From the NCBI GenBank assembly GCA_937773555.1, contig CALJVT010000007.1:219780-283779 (forward strand): a stretch of DNA of 64,000 nt. The letters run 5' to 3'. Made by a program: the position numbers and the translations under genes. Each line of letters begins with the position of its first letter. Position 1 is the stretch's first letter. Source of the stretch: an uncultured Pseudomonadales bacterium. Its GTDB lineage: Bacteria; Pseudomonadota; Gammaproteobacteria; Pseudomonadales; Balneatricaceae. The notes under the pieces are model-generated. The model was not told the DNA's origin. It saw only the letters and a program-made list of their open reading frames with translations, and did no database searches. Of the stretch, positions 1-8,433 are shown piece after piece.

Positions 1-300
1 GGCTCCAGCAAACACAGCAACGTGCTCTAATAACTGCCTATAAGTAAGACTAGATTTGCTGTTGGTCACAGGGGAATCGTAATGAATGGCGACCTGATCA
101 CCACGGCCATTAGCCACATGATGGTCTAGCGCCATATAACAGGTGTTCATTACACCATCGCGAAACCACCGCCCAGTAGGTAGTTCGCTGGTATCTACAC
201 CCACAGTAGGTGTTTTAAACCATGCCAGGCGCTCAGCCTGCTGCTTCCAAAACACAGTGGGTTGGTTGTGGGCCTGTTTATAGGAAGCAGCGTAGCTCAT
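1..300 (-). CDS. prpE: Propionyl-CoA synthetase (PrpE-type), N-terminal part
   Basis: This is the first 100 codons of an AMP-forming acyl-CoA synthetase that runs off the left edge. The visible N-terminus has the acetyl/propionyl-CoA synthetase cap region: the WFK and GRWFRDG stretches, a CYMALDHHV stretch, GRGDQVAIHYDSP and a TYRQLL motif. The family activates short-chain acids to acyl-CoA through an acyl-adenylate in the cytoplasm. DYDSPVT-like wording and the GRGDQ context favour PrpE over Acs, but the part that sets substrate range lies outside the window. The gene starts with ATG at 300 and is transcribed away from the photolyase gene. Confidence 0.8.
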   Translation of the reverse strand, partial: MSYAASYKQAHNQPTVFWKQQAERLAWFKTPTVGVDTSELPTGRWFRDGVMNTCYMALDHHVANGRGDQVAIHYDSPVTNSKSSLTYRQLLEHVAVFAGA

Positions 301-393
301 AAACTTATTCTCGATTAATCAAAATCATTAGCGTGTAATAGTACCCGAAGCAAGGCAGAATTAATCTACGACATTGGAGTAAGACCACTCGCG

Positions 394-1893
394 TTAACCG
401 GAACAATGGGTGGCAATAAAGTCTTCTGCACAAGCAAAAATCAACGTCTTTCGCTCCTCATCCATTTTTTCTAAGGTACTTCGCATAAACGACAAACGTG
501 GATTATTTTTTAGCATTCCCATATTGCGGCTAACAAAACGCCAATATAGGCCATCTACCGTGTTGCACCAGTCACCTTTTTTATAGTCACTCATCTTCAA
601 AATGTAGTTAGACCCGCAAATATAGGGTTTGGTGGCAAAAATACCACCGTCTGCAAAAGTGCCCATGCCAAACACATTGGGTGTCATAACCCATTCTGAA
701 GAATCAATATACATTTCCATAAACCAATGATAAACCTTATCTGGGTGAACTTCACAAAGGGTCATTAAGTTAGAAATAACCATTAGTCGGTTGATGTGGT
801 GGGTATAGCCAAAGCGATCAGAAAAATTGATTGCATCATCTAACGGTGGGATGCCAGTTTCACCAGAGTACCAGCTACTATTTAACGCGCCAGAAAAATT
901 GAAAAAATTACTTTTAAGCTGGGTTTCTCCATGATGCTGATAAACCCCTCTTATAAACTCTCGCCAGCCAATAATTTGCCGTAAAAAACCCTCTACAGAA
1001 TTTAACGGCACATGGTTTTGTTCGGTATAGGCCAATACCTTATCAATAATATCATTGGGTGTAATTAACCCCATATTTAATGAAGGACTAATGGCCCCAT
1101 GAAACATGAAGGTATTCTTCTGTAAAATGGCGTCTTCATAGATCCCAAATTTTTCAAACTTAACCTCTAAAAAGTAATCTATGTTCTCTAGCGCATCATG
1201 CCGGGTTAGGGGCATCCACACATCATCCATTTGGCCTGGGTGATGAGAAAACTTAGCCGCTATAGTGGGCTTTAATAATTCAACATACTGCGATTCACTG
1301 GGTGTGTAAAGATCAGGTAACGCTAGCCCTTTAGGGATCTTTTTGCGGTTATCTTCATCAAAAGACCACTGCCCTCCTAAGGGTTTTTGATTCTCATCCA
1401 TAAGGATATTGAGCTTTTTACGCACTTCTTTATAGAAGTTACCCATACGTAGCACTTTAAATTTCTTATTTAAGGCTAAAAACTCTTCTCGCTCCAACAG
1501 AAACATGGGCGAAGGCAACACCGTTAGAGGCAGCTTTTGCTGCTCCGCAAAAGCTTTTATTCGGGCTTCAAAATCTTTGTCTTCTATTTCAAATGTTATC
1601 AGAGACTTTATACCAAGGTCTAAAATACAGGCCGCTAACTTCTGTTCATAGGGTTGGTCAAAGCTAGGCTGCTCAATAGCACCATACTCAACCCGTAAAC
1701 CATTGGCCTGAAGCTCGTCACGTTTTTCTCGCATAGCCGCTAAAAACATTAGTATTTTTAACTTATGATGCTTTTCATAGGTACATAGGCCTAGATCTTC
1801 TGCCATAAATACAGCGCCAGCCTCAGCAGCTTGCATATTTTCTAGGGGAAACAATTGATTACCCAACACAATTAGTAGGCTGTTATTTTTCAT
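394..1893 (-). CDS. Cryptochrome/photolyase-related protein (PhrB/CryB lineage)
   Basis: The product is about 499 residues. I place the start at the ATG at 1893, which opens directly into the Rossmann-like strand LLIVLGNQLFP, rather than 16 codons upstream. The family (bacterial (6-4) photolyases and CryB-type proteins) binds FAD and repairs DNA or senses light. Family signatures seen are LGNQL at the N-terminus, GWREFIRGVY, the HHINRLMVISNLM helix, EWVMTPNVFGMGTFADGG and a KMSDYKKGDWCNTVDGLYW stretch near the C-terminus. Fe-S members have Cys at two positions in that last stretch (the YC and GC positions); here they are Lys and Asp, and only the final Cys is kept. I infer the 4Fe-4S cluster is absent. 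Whether it repairs (6-4) lesions or acts as a receptor cannot be told. Confidence 0.88.
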   Translation of the reverse strand: MKNNSLLIVLGNQLFPLENMQAAEAGAVFMAEDLGLCTYEKHHKLKILMFLAAMREKRDELQANGLRVEYGAIEQPSFDQPYEQKLAACILDLGIKSLITFEIEDKDFEARIKAFAEQQKLPLTVLPSPMFLLEREEFLALNKKFKVLRMGNFYKEVRKKLNILMDENQKPLGGQWSFDEDNRKKIPKGLALPDLYTPSESQYVELLKPTIAAKFSHHPGQMDDVWMPLTRHDALENIDYFLEVKFEKFGIYEDAILQKNTFMFHGAISPSLNMGLITPNDIIDKVLAYTEQNHVPLNSVEGFLRQIIGWREFIRGVYQHHGETQLKSNFFNFSGALNSSWYSGETGIPPLDDAINFSDRFGYTHHINRLMVISNLMTLCEVHPDKVYHWFMEMYIDSSEWVMTPNVFGMGTFADGGIFATKPYICGSNYILKMSDYKKGDWCNTVDGLYWRFVSRNMGMLKNNPRLSFMRSTLEKMDEERKTLIFACAEDFIATHCSG

Positions 1894-2133
1894 ATATGTG
1901 GTATACCCTTTGTTAAAATGTTTCGCACCAGATGGAGGCAATGTGATGTATTACAGGGCCCCTTCGCTGTCTATTTTACTGGTTTTTTTAGCCTATTGTG
2001 TTCGAAATGGTCTCCAGTTATGCCTAATATTTAGCATTCGTTTGTCGCTGCAAACAATGATACAGAATAGGCTATATATTAATTTAATGAAAGCAGGCGC
2101 ATACTACAAAAAGCCGGGTTAGGAGTTACAGCC

Positions 2134-3393
2134 GTGATTGATCGTAAAAAACGCTACCTCAACCAAGATGCAGCTGACGTTGCACTTAAAAACTCTATAA
2201 ATGAAGCCACCATAAGAAAGGCAAGAGAGTACCGACTAAAACGGACGCGCCAGGTGCTGCGAGACAATGACATCGCTGCAGTGCTGCTATATGACCCCTG
2301 CAACATTCGCTACGCCACAGACACCTCCAACATGCAACTGTGGACCATGCATAATCTGTCTCGCTATTGCCTTATATTTTCTGACGGCCCTGTCATATTA
2401 TTTGACTACCATAACTGCGCTCATTTGCACGATGAAAAGCGCTTACCCGATGGGCAACTCACAGTAAATGAGATTCGCCCAGCAATTGTATGGGCCTATT
2501 TCGCCGCAGGTGAACGTGCGCCAGAACAGGCCATGCGTTGGGGTGCAGACATTGCCTCGTTAATGCAGCAGTATGGTGGCGGCAATAAACGCCTAGCCAT
2601 AGACATTTGTGAACAGCTAGGCATTGCCCAGTTAAATAAACACGGCATTGAAACCCTCTCTGGCATGGAGTACATGGAGCATGCGCGTGGCATCAAATCG
2701 GCCGAAGAATTGCAACTAATGCAATGGACCATTACCGTGTGCCAAAAAGGTATGGAACGTATGTGGGACCACTGTGAGCCTGGCATTAGCGAAAATGAAC
2801 TTTGGGCACACCTACACTTTGAAAACATTCGTAACGGCGGTGAGTGGATAGAAACCCGAATTCTCACTGCAGGTGAGCGCACTAATCCGTGGATGCGAGA
2901 AAGTTCCGACGCTATGATTCAAAAAGGCGACATCGTCTCTTTCGACACTGATTTAATTGGCCCCTACGGCTATTGCGCTGACATTTCTCGGGCGTGGATT
3001 GCGGGGCACGAAAAACCTACGTCAACTCAGCAAGACATCTATGACATTGCCATGGAACACATTACCTATAACATGGGTTTACTTAAAGACGGCTTGGCCT
3101 TTCACGACTTTGTAGATCGATCTTGGAAGCTGCCAGACCGCTTTGCCCCCAATCGGTATTCTTGTTCCGTGCATGGTGTGGGCCTAGCTGATGAATACCC
3201 CTGTATTTATCACCCACAAGACCACAATAAAGTAGGTTACAACGGCCACTTTCAGGAAAACATGGTGGTGTGTGTTGAGTCTTACACTGGCGGCGTTGGC
3301 GAGAAGGAAGGCGTAAAGCTAGAACAGCAAGTACGCATTACCAAAACTGGGGTTGAGCTTTTATCAGACTTTGCTATTGGGTCATTTAACTAG
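2134..3393 (+). CDS. dddP: DddP-like M24-family protein (probable DMSP lyase)
   Basis: This 419-residue protein has a creatinase-type N-terminal domain and a C-terminal pita-bread (M24) domain. It matches what I remember of Roseobacter DddP, which cleaves dimethylsulfoniopropionate to DMS and acrylate: DPCNIRYATDTSNMQLW near residue 50, GGEWIETRILTAGERTNPW, and FDTDLIGPYGYCADISRAW. The metal ligands line up with a constant offset of 24 from Ruegeria DddP: D271, D273, D283, H347, E382 and E397. The residue matching the proposed catalytic Asp377 is D353, in the motif HGVGLADEYP. The start is GTG with AGGAG eight bases upstream. The amidase follows 27 bases later on the same strand. Activity on DMSP is inferred; it could be another M24 peptidase-like enzyme. 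Confidence 0.8.
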   Translation: MIDRKKRYLNQDAADVALKNSINEATIRKAREYRLKRTRQVLRDNDIAAVLLYDPCNIRYATDTSNMQLWTMHNLSRYCLIFSDGPVILFDYHNCAHLHDEKRLPDGQLTVNEIRPAIVWAYFAAGERAPEQAMRWGADIASLMQQYGGGNKRLAIDICEQLGIAQLNKHGIETLSGMEYMEHARGIKSAEELQLMQWTITVCQKGMERMWDHCEPGISENELWAHLHFENIRNGGEWIETRILTAGERTNPWMRESSDAMIQKGDIVSFDTDLIGPYGYCADISRAWIAGHEKPTSTQQDIYDIAMEHITYNMGLLKDGLAFHDFVDRSWKLPDRFAPNRYSCSVHGVGLADEYPCIYHPQDHNKVGYNGHFQENMVVCVESYTGGVGEKEGVKLEQQVRITKTGVELLSDFAIGSFN

Positions 3394-3420
3394 CTCATCG
3401 CCAGTATAAGGGACACTTAA

Positions 3421-4857
3421 ATGTCTGAACTTTGTTTTACGCCAGCCCATCAATTACGCAGCAAGCTGCTAACTCGGGAAATTAGCGCCCGGGAGTTGTT
3501 AGAAGCCTTTATAGAGCAAACCCAGCGTTATAACCCAACCATCAATGCGTTGGTTACAGTGAACTTAGAAAGCGCAAGGCAGCAGGCAGAGGTGGCTGAT
3601 CGGCAATATACCACGGGTGCTAAACCTTTAGGATTGCTGCATGGCTTACCTATCGCTGTTAAGGATGTATTTGCAACACAAGGCATACGTACCACCCTAG
3701 GCAACCCCCACTTTGCTAATCACACCCCAACTGAAGATGACGTGCTTGTGGCTCGAGAAAAAGCCGCTGGAGCAATTATTTTAGGCAAAAGTAACACCCC
3801 AGATTGTGCCTCAGGTGGCGTGACCAGTAACACTATTTTTGGCCTTACCCTAAACCCATGGAACCTAGACAAAACCACCAGCGGTAGCGGTGGTGGCGGG
3901 GTTGCTAGCCTAATGAGTGGCATGGTAGCTCTGGCCGACGGCAGCGATATTGGTGGTTCTGTGCGCTCGCCCGCTGCGTGGAGCAATTGTGTAGGGTTTC
4001 GCCCAAGCTCCGGCAGAATTCCAGGCCCACCGGGCTCCCTCGCTGATGGAAACACCAGCACTGCAGGCGCCTTCACTCGCTGCGTAAAAGACACTGCCTT
4101 GTTCATGGAAGCGTGTGACGGGCCTGATTTACGTTCAGCAACGCCTTACCCTTTTGCTGGCCAGAGGATCACTATGGACGCATTGGATAGTCTACCAATG
4201 GGGATAACAGCATCTTGGTCTGCAGAGTTTGCTAAACGTAATATGGAACCAGAAATAAGCTCCTTGTTTGAAGCTCATAGCCGTGTATTCGAAGGCTTCG
4301 GGCTGACTCTTTCCAGTACAGAGCTGAACCTTGGCAGCAGTTATAGGCAACTCTACAGTGATTTTAACGCCTACAGTTATGTCAAAGGGTTGCCTGCCCA
4401 AGTACTTCACGACTGTTTACACAAAAGGCCGGTGAAACCGAGCATTCAAGCTAATGTTGATCACTACATGAGCATGAGTGCCCAACAAATTTTTAATATG
4501 TTTAGAGCTAGAGAAATACTGCGGGTTAACACACAGATATACATGCAAGACCATGCCGTTATCATCACCCCTGCACACAACTGCTTCGCTTACGGGGCCA
4601 TAGATACGGCTGGGCAAGACTTGTGCGATTGGTCCGCTTTCTACCTTGCACCCCTGCTAGGCTTACCCTCAATTGTTGTGCCTTGTGGTTTCACTAAAGA
4701 TGGCATGCCCCATGGTGTCATGATCACTGGCCGCTACGGGGAGGACCTGCTGGTGCTACAAATAGCGGCCGCGTTTGAGCGCAACACAGGCTACGGGCAA
4801 CAACGGCCTAAGTTACCGCTTGAGCAGGCTGCCGGCCGCTACACCGCCAACAATTAA
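3421..4857 (+). CDS. Amidase signature family hydrolase
   Basis: This is a 478-residue amidase of the AmiE/GatA fold, close to the family's usual length. The Ser-cis-Ser-Lys triad is visible by spacing: K81 (in GLPIAVKDVF), S156 (in TTSGSGGGG) and S180 (in DIGGSVRSP), with the 75 and 24 residue spacings known from GatA and FAAH. The gene starts with ATG at 3421, 27 bases after the dddP-like gene, so the two are probably co-transcribed. The substrate is unknown. It is not GatA, since no gatB or gatC accompanies it. Its 3' end overlaps the convergent DMT transporter gene by 45 bases. Confidence 0.88.
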   Translation: MSELCFTPAHQLRSKLLTREISARELLEAFIEQTQRYNPTINALVTVNLESARQQAEVADRQYTTGAKPLGLLHGLPIAVKDVFATQGIRTTLGNPHFANHTPTEDDVLVAREKAAGAIILGKSNTPDCASGGVTSNTIFGLTLNPWNLDKTTSGSGGGGVASLMSGMVALADGSDIGGSVRSPAAWSNCVGFRPSSGRIPGPPGSLADGNTSTAGAFTRCVKDTALFMEACDGPDLRSATPYPFAGQRITMDALDSLPMGITASWSAEFAKRNMEPEISSLFEAHSRVFEGFGLTLSSTELNLGSSYRQLYSDFNAYSYVKGLPAQVLHDCLHKRPVKPSIQANVDHYMSMSAQQIFNMFRAREILRVNTQIYMQDHAVIITPAHNCFAYGAIDTAGQDLCDWSAFYLAPLLGLPSIVVPCGFTKDGMPHGVMITGRYGEDLLVLQIAAAFERNTGYGQQRPKLPLEQAAGRYTANN

Positions 4858-5649
4858 AGCCGCTGCTACAGTGGCGCGCAGGCTTACAACTTCCTGCAAA
4901 AATAAAGCGCCCAATATCAACGCAAAAACCGGCACCAACAACTGCGCTAGAGCGCCAACAGTGACATCTAACTGTGGTAAAACCCAGTACCATAAAGCGT
5001 AACCCAAACCCGACATCATAGCCCCAGACACCAGCGCTAACAGCACACCACTGAAGGTGATTAGAACACTATCACCGCTTATTAACAGGGCTAAGAGAGT
5101 AATAGGTAACACATAGATAAAATTCCACGTACTGGTGAGCAAAGGGTCACTTACCTTGCGTCCTTCAAGTGAATAAAGCGCCCAGCCAAAAGCGGCCACT
5201 AGCATCAGCAACACACCGTTGAAGGGTAAGTTAACCTCTTTATCTGGCAAAAACAGTACCACTAATCCTAGCAATGCAATGACCGTGCCCAACCATCGAT
5301 AGGCAGATAGACGTTCGCCAGAAAAAGCTGCAGCAGCAAACATCACTACTTGCACCGTGCCAAATAAGATCAGGGCACCAAGGCCTGCGTCTAGATTCAC
5401 ATAGGCATAGGAAAAACCCACCATATATGCAGCAAGACCAACAACGCCTTTGAATTGTGGGGGTTTAGCTTTAGGAAGACTTTTGTTACGCCAAGCTAAT
5501 AGTATGAACAGCGTTAACGCACCAAAAGCCACTCGCAAGGTAGCAAACTCTCCTGGTCCAATTAATTCATACTGTAAAGCACCACGATTGAGCAGTGAAT
5601 TGGCAGCGAAAGCCAACAGAGTGACAAGACTGAGTATAATAAGTCGCAT
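4813..5649 (-). CDS. EamA/DMT-superfamily transporter
   Basis: This is a 278-residue hydrophobic protein with about ten predicted membrane segments in two EamA halves (roughly residues 1-130 and 145-275). It has the family's Gly- and Ala-rich helices and a short N-terminus, MRLIILSL. Such proteins export amino acids or small metabolites across the inner membrane. The substrate cannot be read from sequence. The gene converges on the amidase and shares 45 bases with its 3' end. It lies 30 bases downstream of the metallo-beta-lactamase-fold gene on the same strand. Confidence 0.82.
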   Translation of the reverse strand: MRLIILSLVTLLAFAANSLLNRGALQYELIGPGEFATLRVAFGALTLFILLAWRNKSLPKAKPPQFKGVVGLAAYMVGFSYAYVNLDAGLGALILFGTVQVVMFAAAAFSGERLSAYRWLGTVIALLGLVVLFLPDKEVNLPFNGVLLMLVAAFGWALYSLEGRKVSDPLLTSTWNFIYVLPITLLALLISGDSVLITFSGVLLALVSGAMMSGLGYALWYWVLPQLDVTVGALAQLLVPVFALILGALFLQEVVSLRATVAAALIVGGVAAGSLLKR

Positions 5650-5679
5650 AATTGTAGTTTAGTATAGGGCTTCCCCTAG

Positions 5680-6630
5680 TTATTCCCATTCCATCTGTTG
5701 GAATACGCGTAAGGCGTTACCTGGAGCGATGCCTTCGTAGTTAAGTAGGTGGCTAAAGGCAGACTGGTCAACGGTACGAATGTCGACCAAGTCGCCATCA
5801 TTGTCTAGGAATTCTCTGACACCCTGCCTCAGATGAACTAAATAATTATAGGTTTGCTCACTAAGCTTGGGGAGCGTACTTACTGCGCCATGACCAGGAA
5901 TAACCTGCTGTGCCGGCAATTGAGCCATCACCTCAAACACCTCAACCCAAGACTGGCTATCAGACACCTCGATTACACCCAACATACGGTCACCATAGGC
6001 AATGTCGCCCGTAAATAGAATTTTTAAGGTAGGAATATAAACCCAACTGTCACCGGGCGTGTGAGCTGCACCTTGATGCTTAATGTGAATTTCTAAACCT
6101 GCATGATTTAAGGTGTAGGTTTGGTCAAAGGTAATGTCAGCAGTGACTGGTTCGAGATTCTGCATAGGGTTTTGGCCTGTAGCGCCGGTTAACCCTTGTA
6201 TTTGATCCCCTGCTCGTTCATCTTGATCGTTAACAGCTGCACTACTGGCAATAATACGGGCACCTTGTTGAGCAAAATACGCATTACCTAACCAACGATG
6301 GTCTTGGCCACCGGTATTGATAACAGTCGTAATAGGCAATGAGGTCGTCTGGCCCACTTCGGCTTCAATGGCCTTGGCTGCCTGCGTACCCGCACCACTA
6401 TCGATCAAAAGCACCCCTGTATTGCCAACAATAAAACCAAAATTAGCATTATTGCCTAAGTTTTCAGCACTGCGGTTCCCCGTCTCACCAATAATTGCGT
6501 AGACAGGGCCGCTGATGTGTTGAGTAGTTAATTTAGCATTGTTAGCTAACACCATTTGACTCATGCAGACTAAAGAGATGCCAAGCCCTAAAAGAATGAC
6601 CAGGGAACCATTACGTAAAAGGTTTACCAT
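5680..6630 (-). CDS. Exported metallo-beta-lactamase-fold hydrolase lacking the first His pair
   Basis: From the ATG at 6630 (GAGG upstream; a GTG five codons earlier is possible) the protein is about 316 residues. It has an N-terminal hydrophobic signal segment ending near the ANNA site, so it is probably periplasmic. The MBL fold is clear: LLIDSG near residue 75, HTPGDSW (H190), FTGDI (D209) and IPGHG (H247). The zinc motif HxHxDH is replaced by TGGQDH around residues 106-111, so only the Asp-His half remains. The group resembles the quinoprotein-relay metallohydrolases in layout. With one zinc site damaged, the chemistry may be mononuclear or different. No quinoprotein gene is next to it here. 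Confidence 0.8.
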   Translation of the reverse strand: MVNLLRNGSLVILLGLGISLVCMSQMVLANNAKLTTQHISGPVYAIIGETGNRSAENLGNNANFGFIVGNTGVLLIDSGAGTQAAKAIEAEVGQTTSLPITTVINTGGQDHRWLGNAYFAQQGARIIASSAAVNDQDERAGDQIQGLTGATGQNPMQNLEPVTADITFDQTYTLNHAGLEIHIKHQGAAHTPGDSWVYIPTLKILFTGDIAYGDRMLGVIEVSDSQSWVEVFEVMAQLPAQQVIPGHGAVSTLPKLSEQTYNYLVHLRQGVREFLDNDGDLVDIRTVDQSAFSHLLNYEGIAPGNALRVFQQMEWE

Positions 6631-6795
6631 ACTCAGTGACCTCACAATAATTCTTTGATACTACCTAAATAGCCTTAGATCATACACTGAAAGCAAACCG
6701 CTTGCCCTTTAGCCAGCCGAAGGAAAATCACGGGTCTCGTTCACCCTCAGCTCTGTGGCTACTAAGGTCTGCTCCCTAACCAAAACACTGGCAGA

Positions 6796-8340
6796 CTAAG
6801 TGGGTTGCGGCATAATACCTGAGTAGCTGATACCACTCAATAAGGCCATGTCGCGGTGCCAGGTTGCTAAATCCTCTTGAGTGAATTTTCTTAAAGCATC
6901 ATGCCCACAGGCTCGCGCCATCACTTGCATCAAGAGGGTTGAGGATTGAAAAAAGTTTTTAAGTTGATGAGCCGATTTTTCGACATTCAACCGCTGCCGT
7001 AAATCTGCTTTTTGAGTGGCGATTCCAGCAGGACAGTTATTAGTATTACAAATTCTTGCAGCAACACAACCGATCGACTGCATTGCGCTATTGGAGATCG
7101 CCACACCATCGGCTCCCAAAGCCATGGCTTTAACAAAATCCATGGGCACTCGCAAACCACCCGTAATGATCAAAGTGACGTTACCACTTGCACCCTGCTC
7201 GTCTAAATACCTGCGGGCCCGTGCCAAAGCAGGAATCGTAGGCACACTGATATGGTCCCTAAACATTTCAGGAGCAGCCCCTGTGCCACCGCCGCGCCCG
7301 TCAAGAATAATGTAATCAGCGCTGGCATCCAAAGCAAACTGAATGTCTTTTTCAATATGGTTGGCACTGAGCTTAAAGCCAATGGGAATACCACCCGTTA
7401 TTGAGCGCACCCGATCAGCAAATTTTCTGAAGTCTTGAGGAGAGTGTAAATCTTTAAATGTGGGTGGTGATATAGCCGCCTCGCCAGCTTTAATACCACG
7501 TACTTCAGCAATTTTACCAACATTTTTATTGCCAGGAAGATGCCCCCCTGTGCCTGTTTTGGCCCCTTGACCTCCTTTGAAATGAAAGGCCTGAACATTT
7601 TTTAGCTTCGATTCATCATACCCAAATTGGGCACTAGCAAGTTCATAAAAATAACGTGAATTGGCTTGTTGCTCTGCAGGTAACATGCCCCCTTCGCCAG
7701 AACAAATACCGGTGCCAGCCAATTCAGCACCCATTGATAAGGACAACTTAGCTTCCTCTGATAATGCACCAAAACTCATATCTGAAACAAATAATGGGGT
7801 CTTTAAAATGAGTGGCTTTTTAGCTCTGGGGCCAATCACTAATTCACTATTGACCGCCACATCTTCAAACAAAGGTTTACGTGCCATCTGTGCTGTCATA
7901 ATCTGAATATCATCCCAGTGAGGCAACGCGTGACGGGGCACCCCCATAGATACCATGGGACCGTGGTGGCCCATGTTAGATAAACCGTCTCTAGCCAGTT
8001 GATGAATAAACTCAACCGTAGGCTCTTCTTTTGTGGCGCTAACAAGTGGTATTTTAGAGGCGTCAACTCCCAAACCTGGGCCTTCTTTGCCTATTGCATT
8101 GTCGTCAAATTGTTTATGACTGCCATCGCAAAATGGTGAATTTGAAGAATGTTTACACTGACACAAATACGCATCACCTGCCTCCTCTGCCACTAGCTGC
8201 TGAGGTTTGAAGTCAGTGCCGACATGGGAGCCATCACAAAAGGGTTGCTGACTCGATCGCCCACAGGTACAAAAGGCGTAGGCCTCACCTTTGGCAAGGG
8301 TGACTTTAACAGGTTTATTATTAGCAACTAAAGGTCTCAT
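6796..8340 (-). CDS. CDGSH iron-sulfur / FMN-binding glutamate synthase-domain fusion
   Basis: This 514-residue protein starts with two CDGSH-type 2Fe-2S motifs: C24, C26, C35, H39 and C60, C62, C71, H75. From about residue 100 on it is the FMN-binding alpha/beta barrel of glutamate synthase (GltB C-domain), with MVSMGVPRHALPHW, GEGGML, KGGQGAKTGTGGHLP, ILDGRGGGTGAAP and CNTNNCPAGIATQ. It lacks the amidotransferase and C-terminal domains of full GltB, as is usual for the stand-alone GltB2-like group. The CDGSH clusters could feed electrons to the FMN domain; that is inference. The substrate of this group is not established. A rho-independent terminator of the preceding gene lies just upstream. 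Confidence 0.88.
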   Translation of the reverse strand: MRPLVANNKPVKVTLAKGEAYAFCTCGRSSQQPFCDGSHVGTDFKPQQLVAEEAGDAYLCQCKHSSNSPFCDGSHKQFDDNAIGKEGPGLGVDASKIPLVSATKEEPTVEFIHQLARDGLSNMGHHGPMVSMGVPRHALPHWDDIQIMTAQMARKPLFEDVAVNSELVIGPRAKKPLILKTPLFVSDMSFGALSEEAKLSLSMGAELAGTGICSGEGGMLPAEQQANSRYFYELASAQFGYDESKLKNVQAFHFKGGQGAKTGTGGHLPGNKNVGKIAEVRGIKAGEAAISPPTFKDLHSPQDFRKFADRVRSITGGIPIGFKLSANHIEKDIQFALDASADYIILDGRGGGTGAAPEMFRDHISVPTIPALARARRYLDEQGASGNVTLIITGGLRVPMDFVKAMALGADGVAISNSAMQSIGCVAARICNTNNCPAGIATQKADLRQRLNVEKSAHQLKNFFQSSTLLMQVMARACGHDALRKFTQEDLATWHRDMALLSGISYSGIMPQPT

Positions 8341-8378
8341 CTATTATTTCTCTATCTGGTTTATATGCATTTAAGTGC

Positions 8379-8406
8379 AAAAAAAAGACTACCAAGAGCA
8401 GTCTTT
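8379..8406 (-). terminator. Rho-independent terminator after the GST gene
   Basis: On the minus strand a 7-bp stem (AAAGACT / AGTCTTT) with a 9-base loop is followed by a run of eight T. It sits 28 bases past the stop of the glutathionyl-hydroquinone reductase gene and separates that operon from the CDGSH fusion gene. Confidence 0.82.
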
Positions 8407-8433
8407 AAGGGGCTCATTAACACTAAGCGTCTA

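Noticed and set aside
1898-2122. 74-codon plus-strand frame between the photolyase and DddP genes
   Set aside because: It overlaps the divergent gene start, has no ribosome site and no domain, and the region is the expected promoter space.
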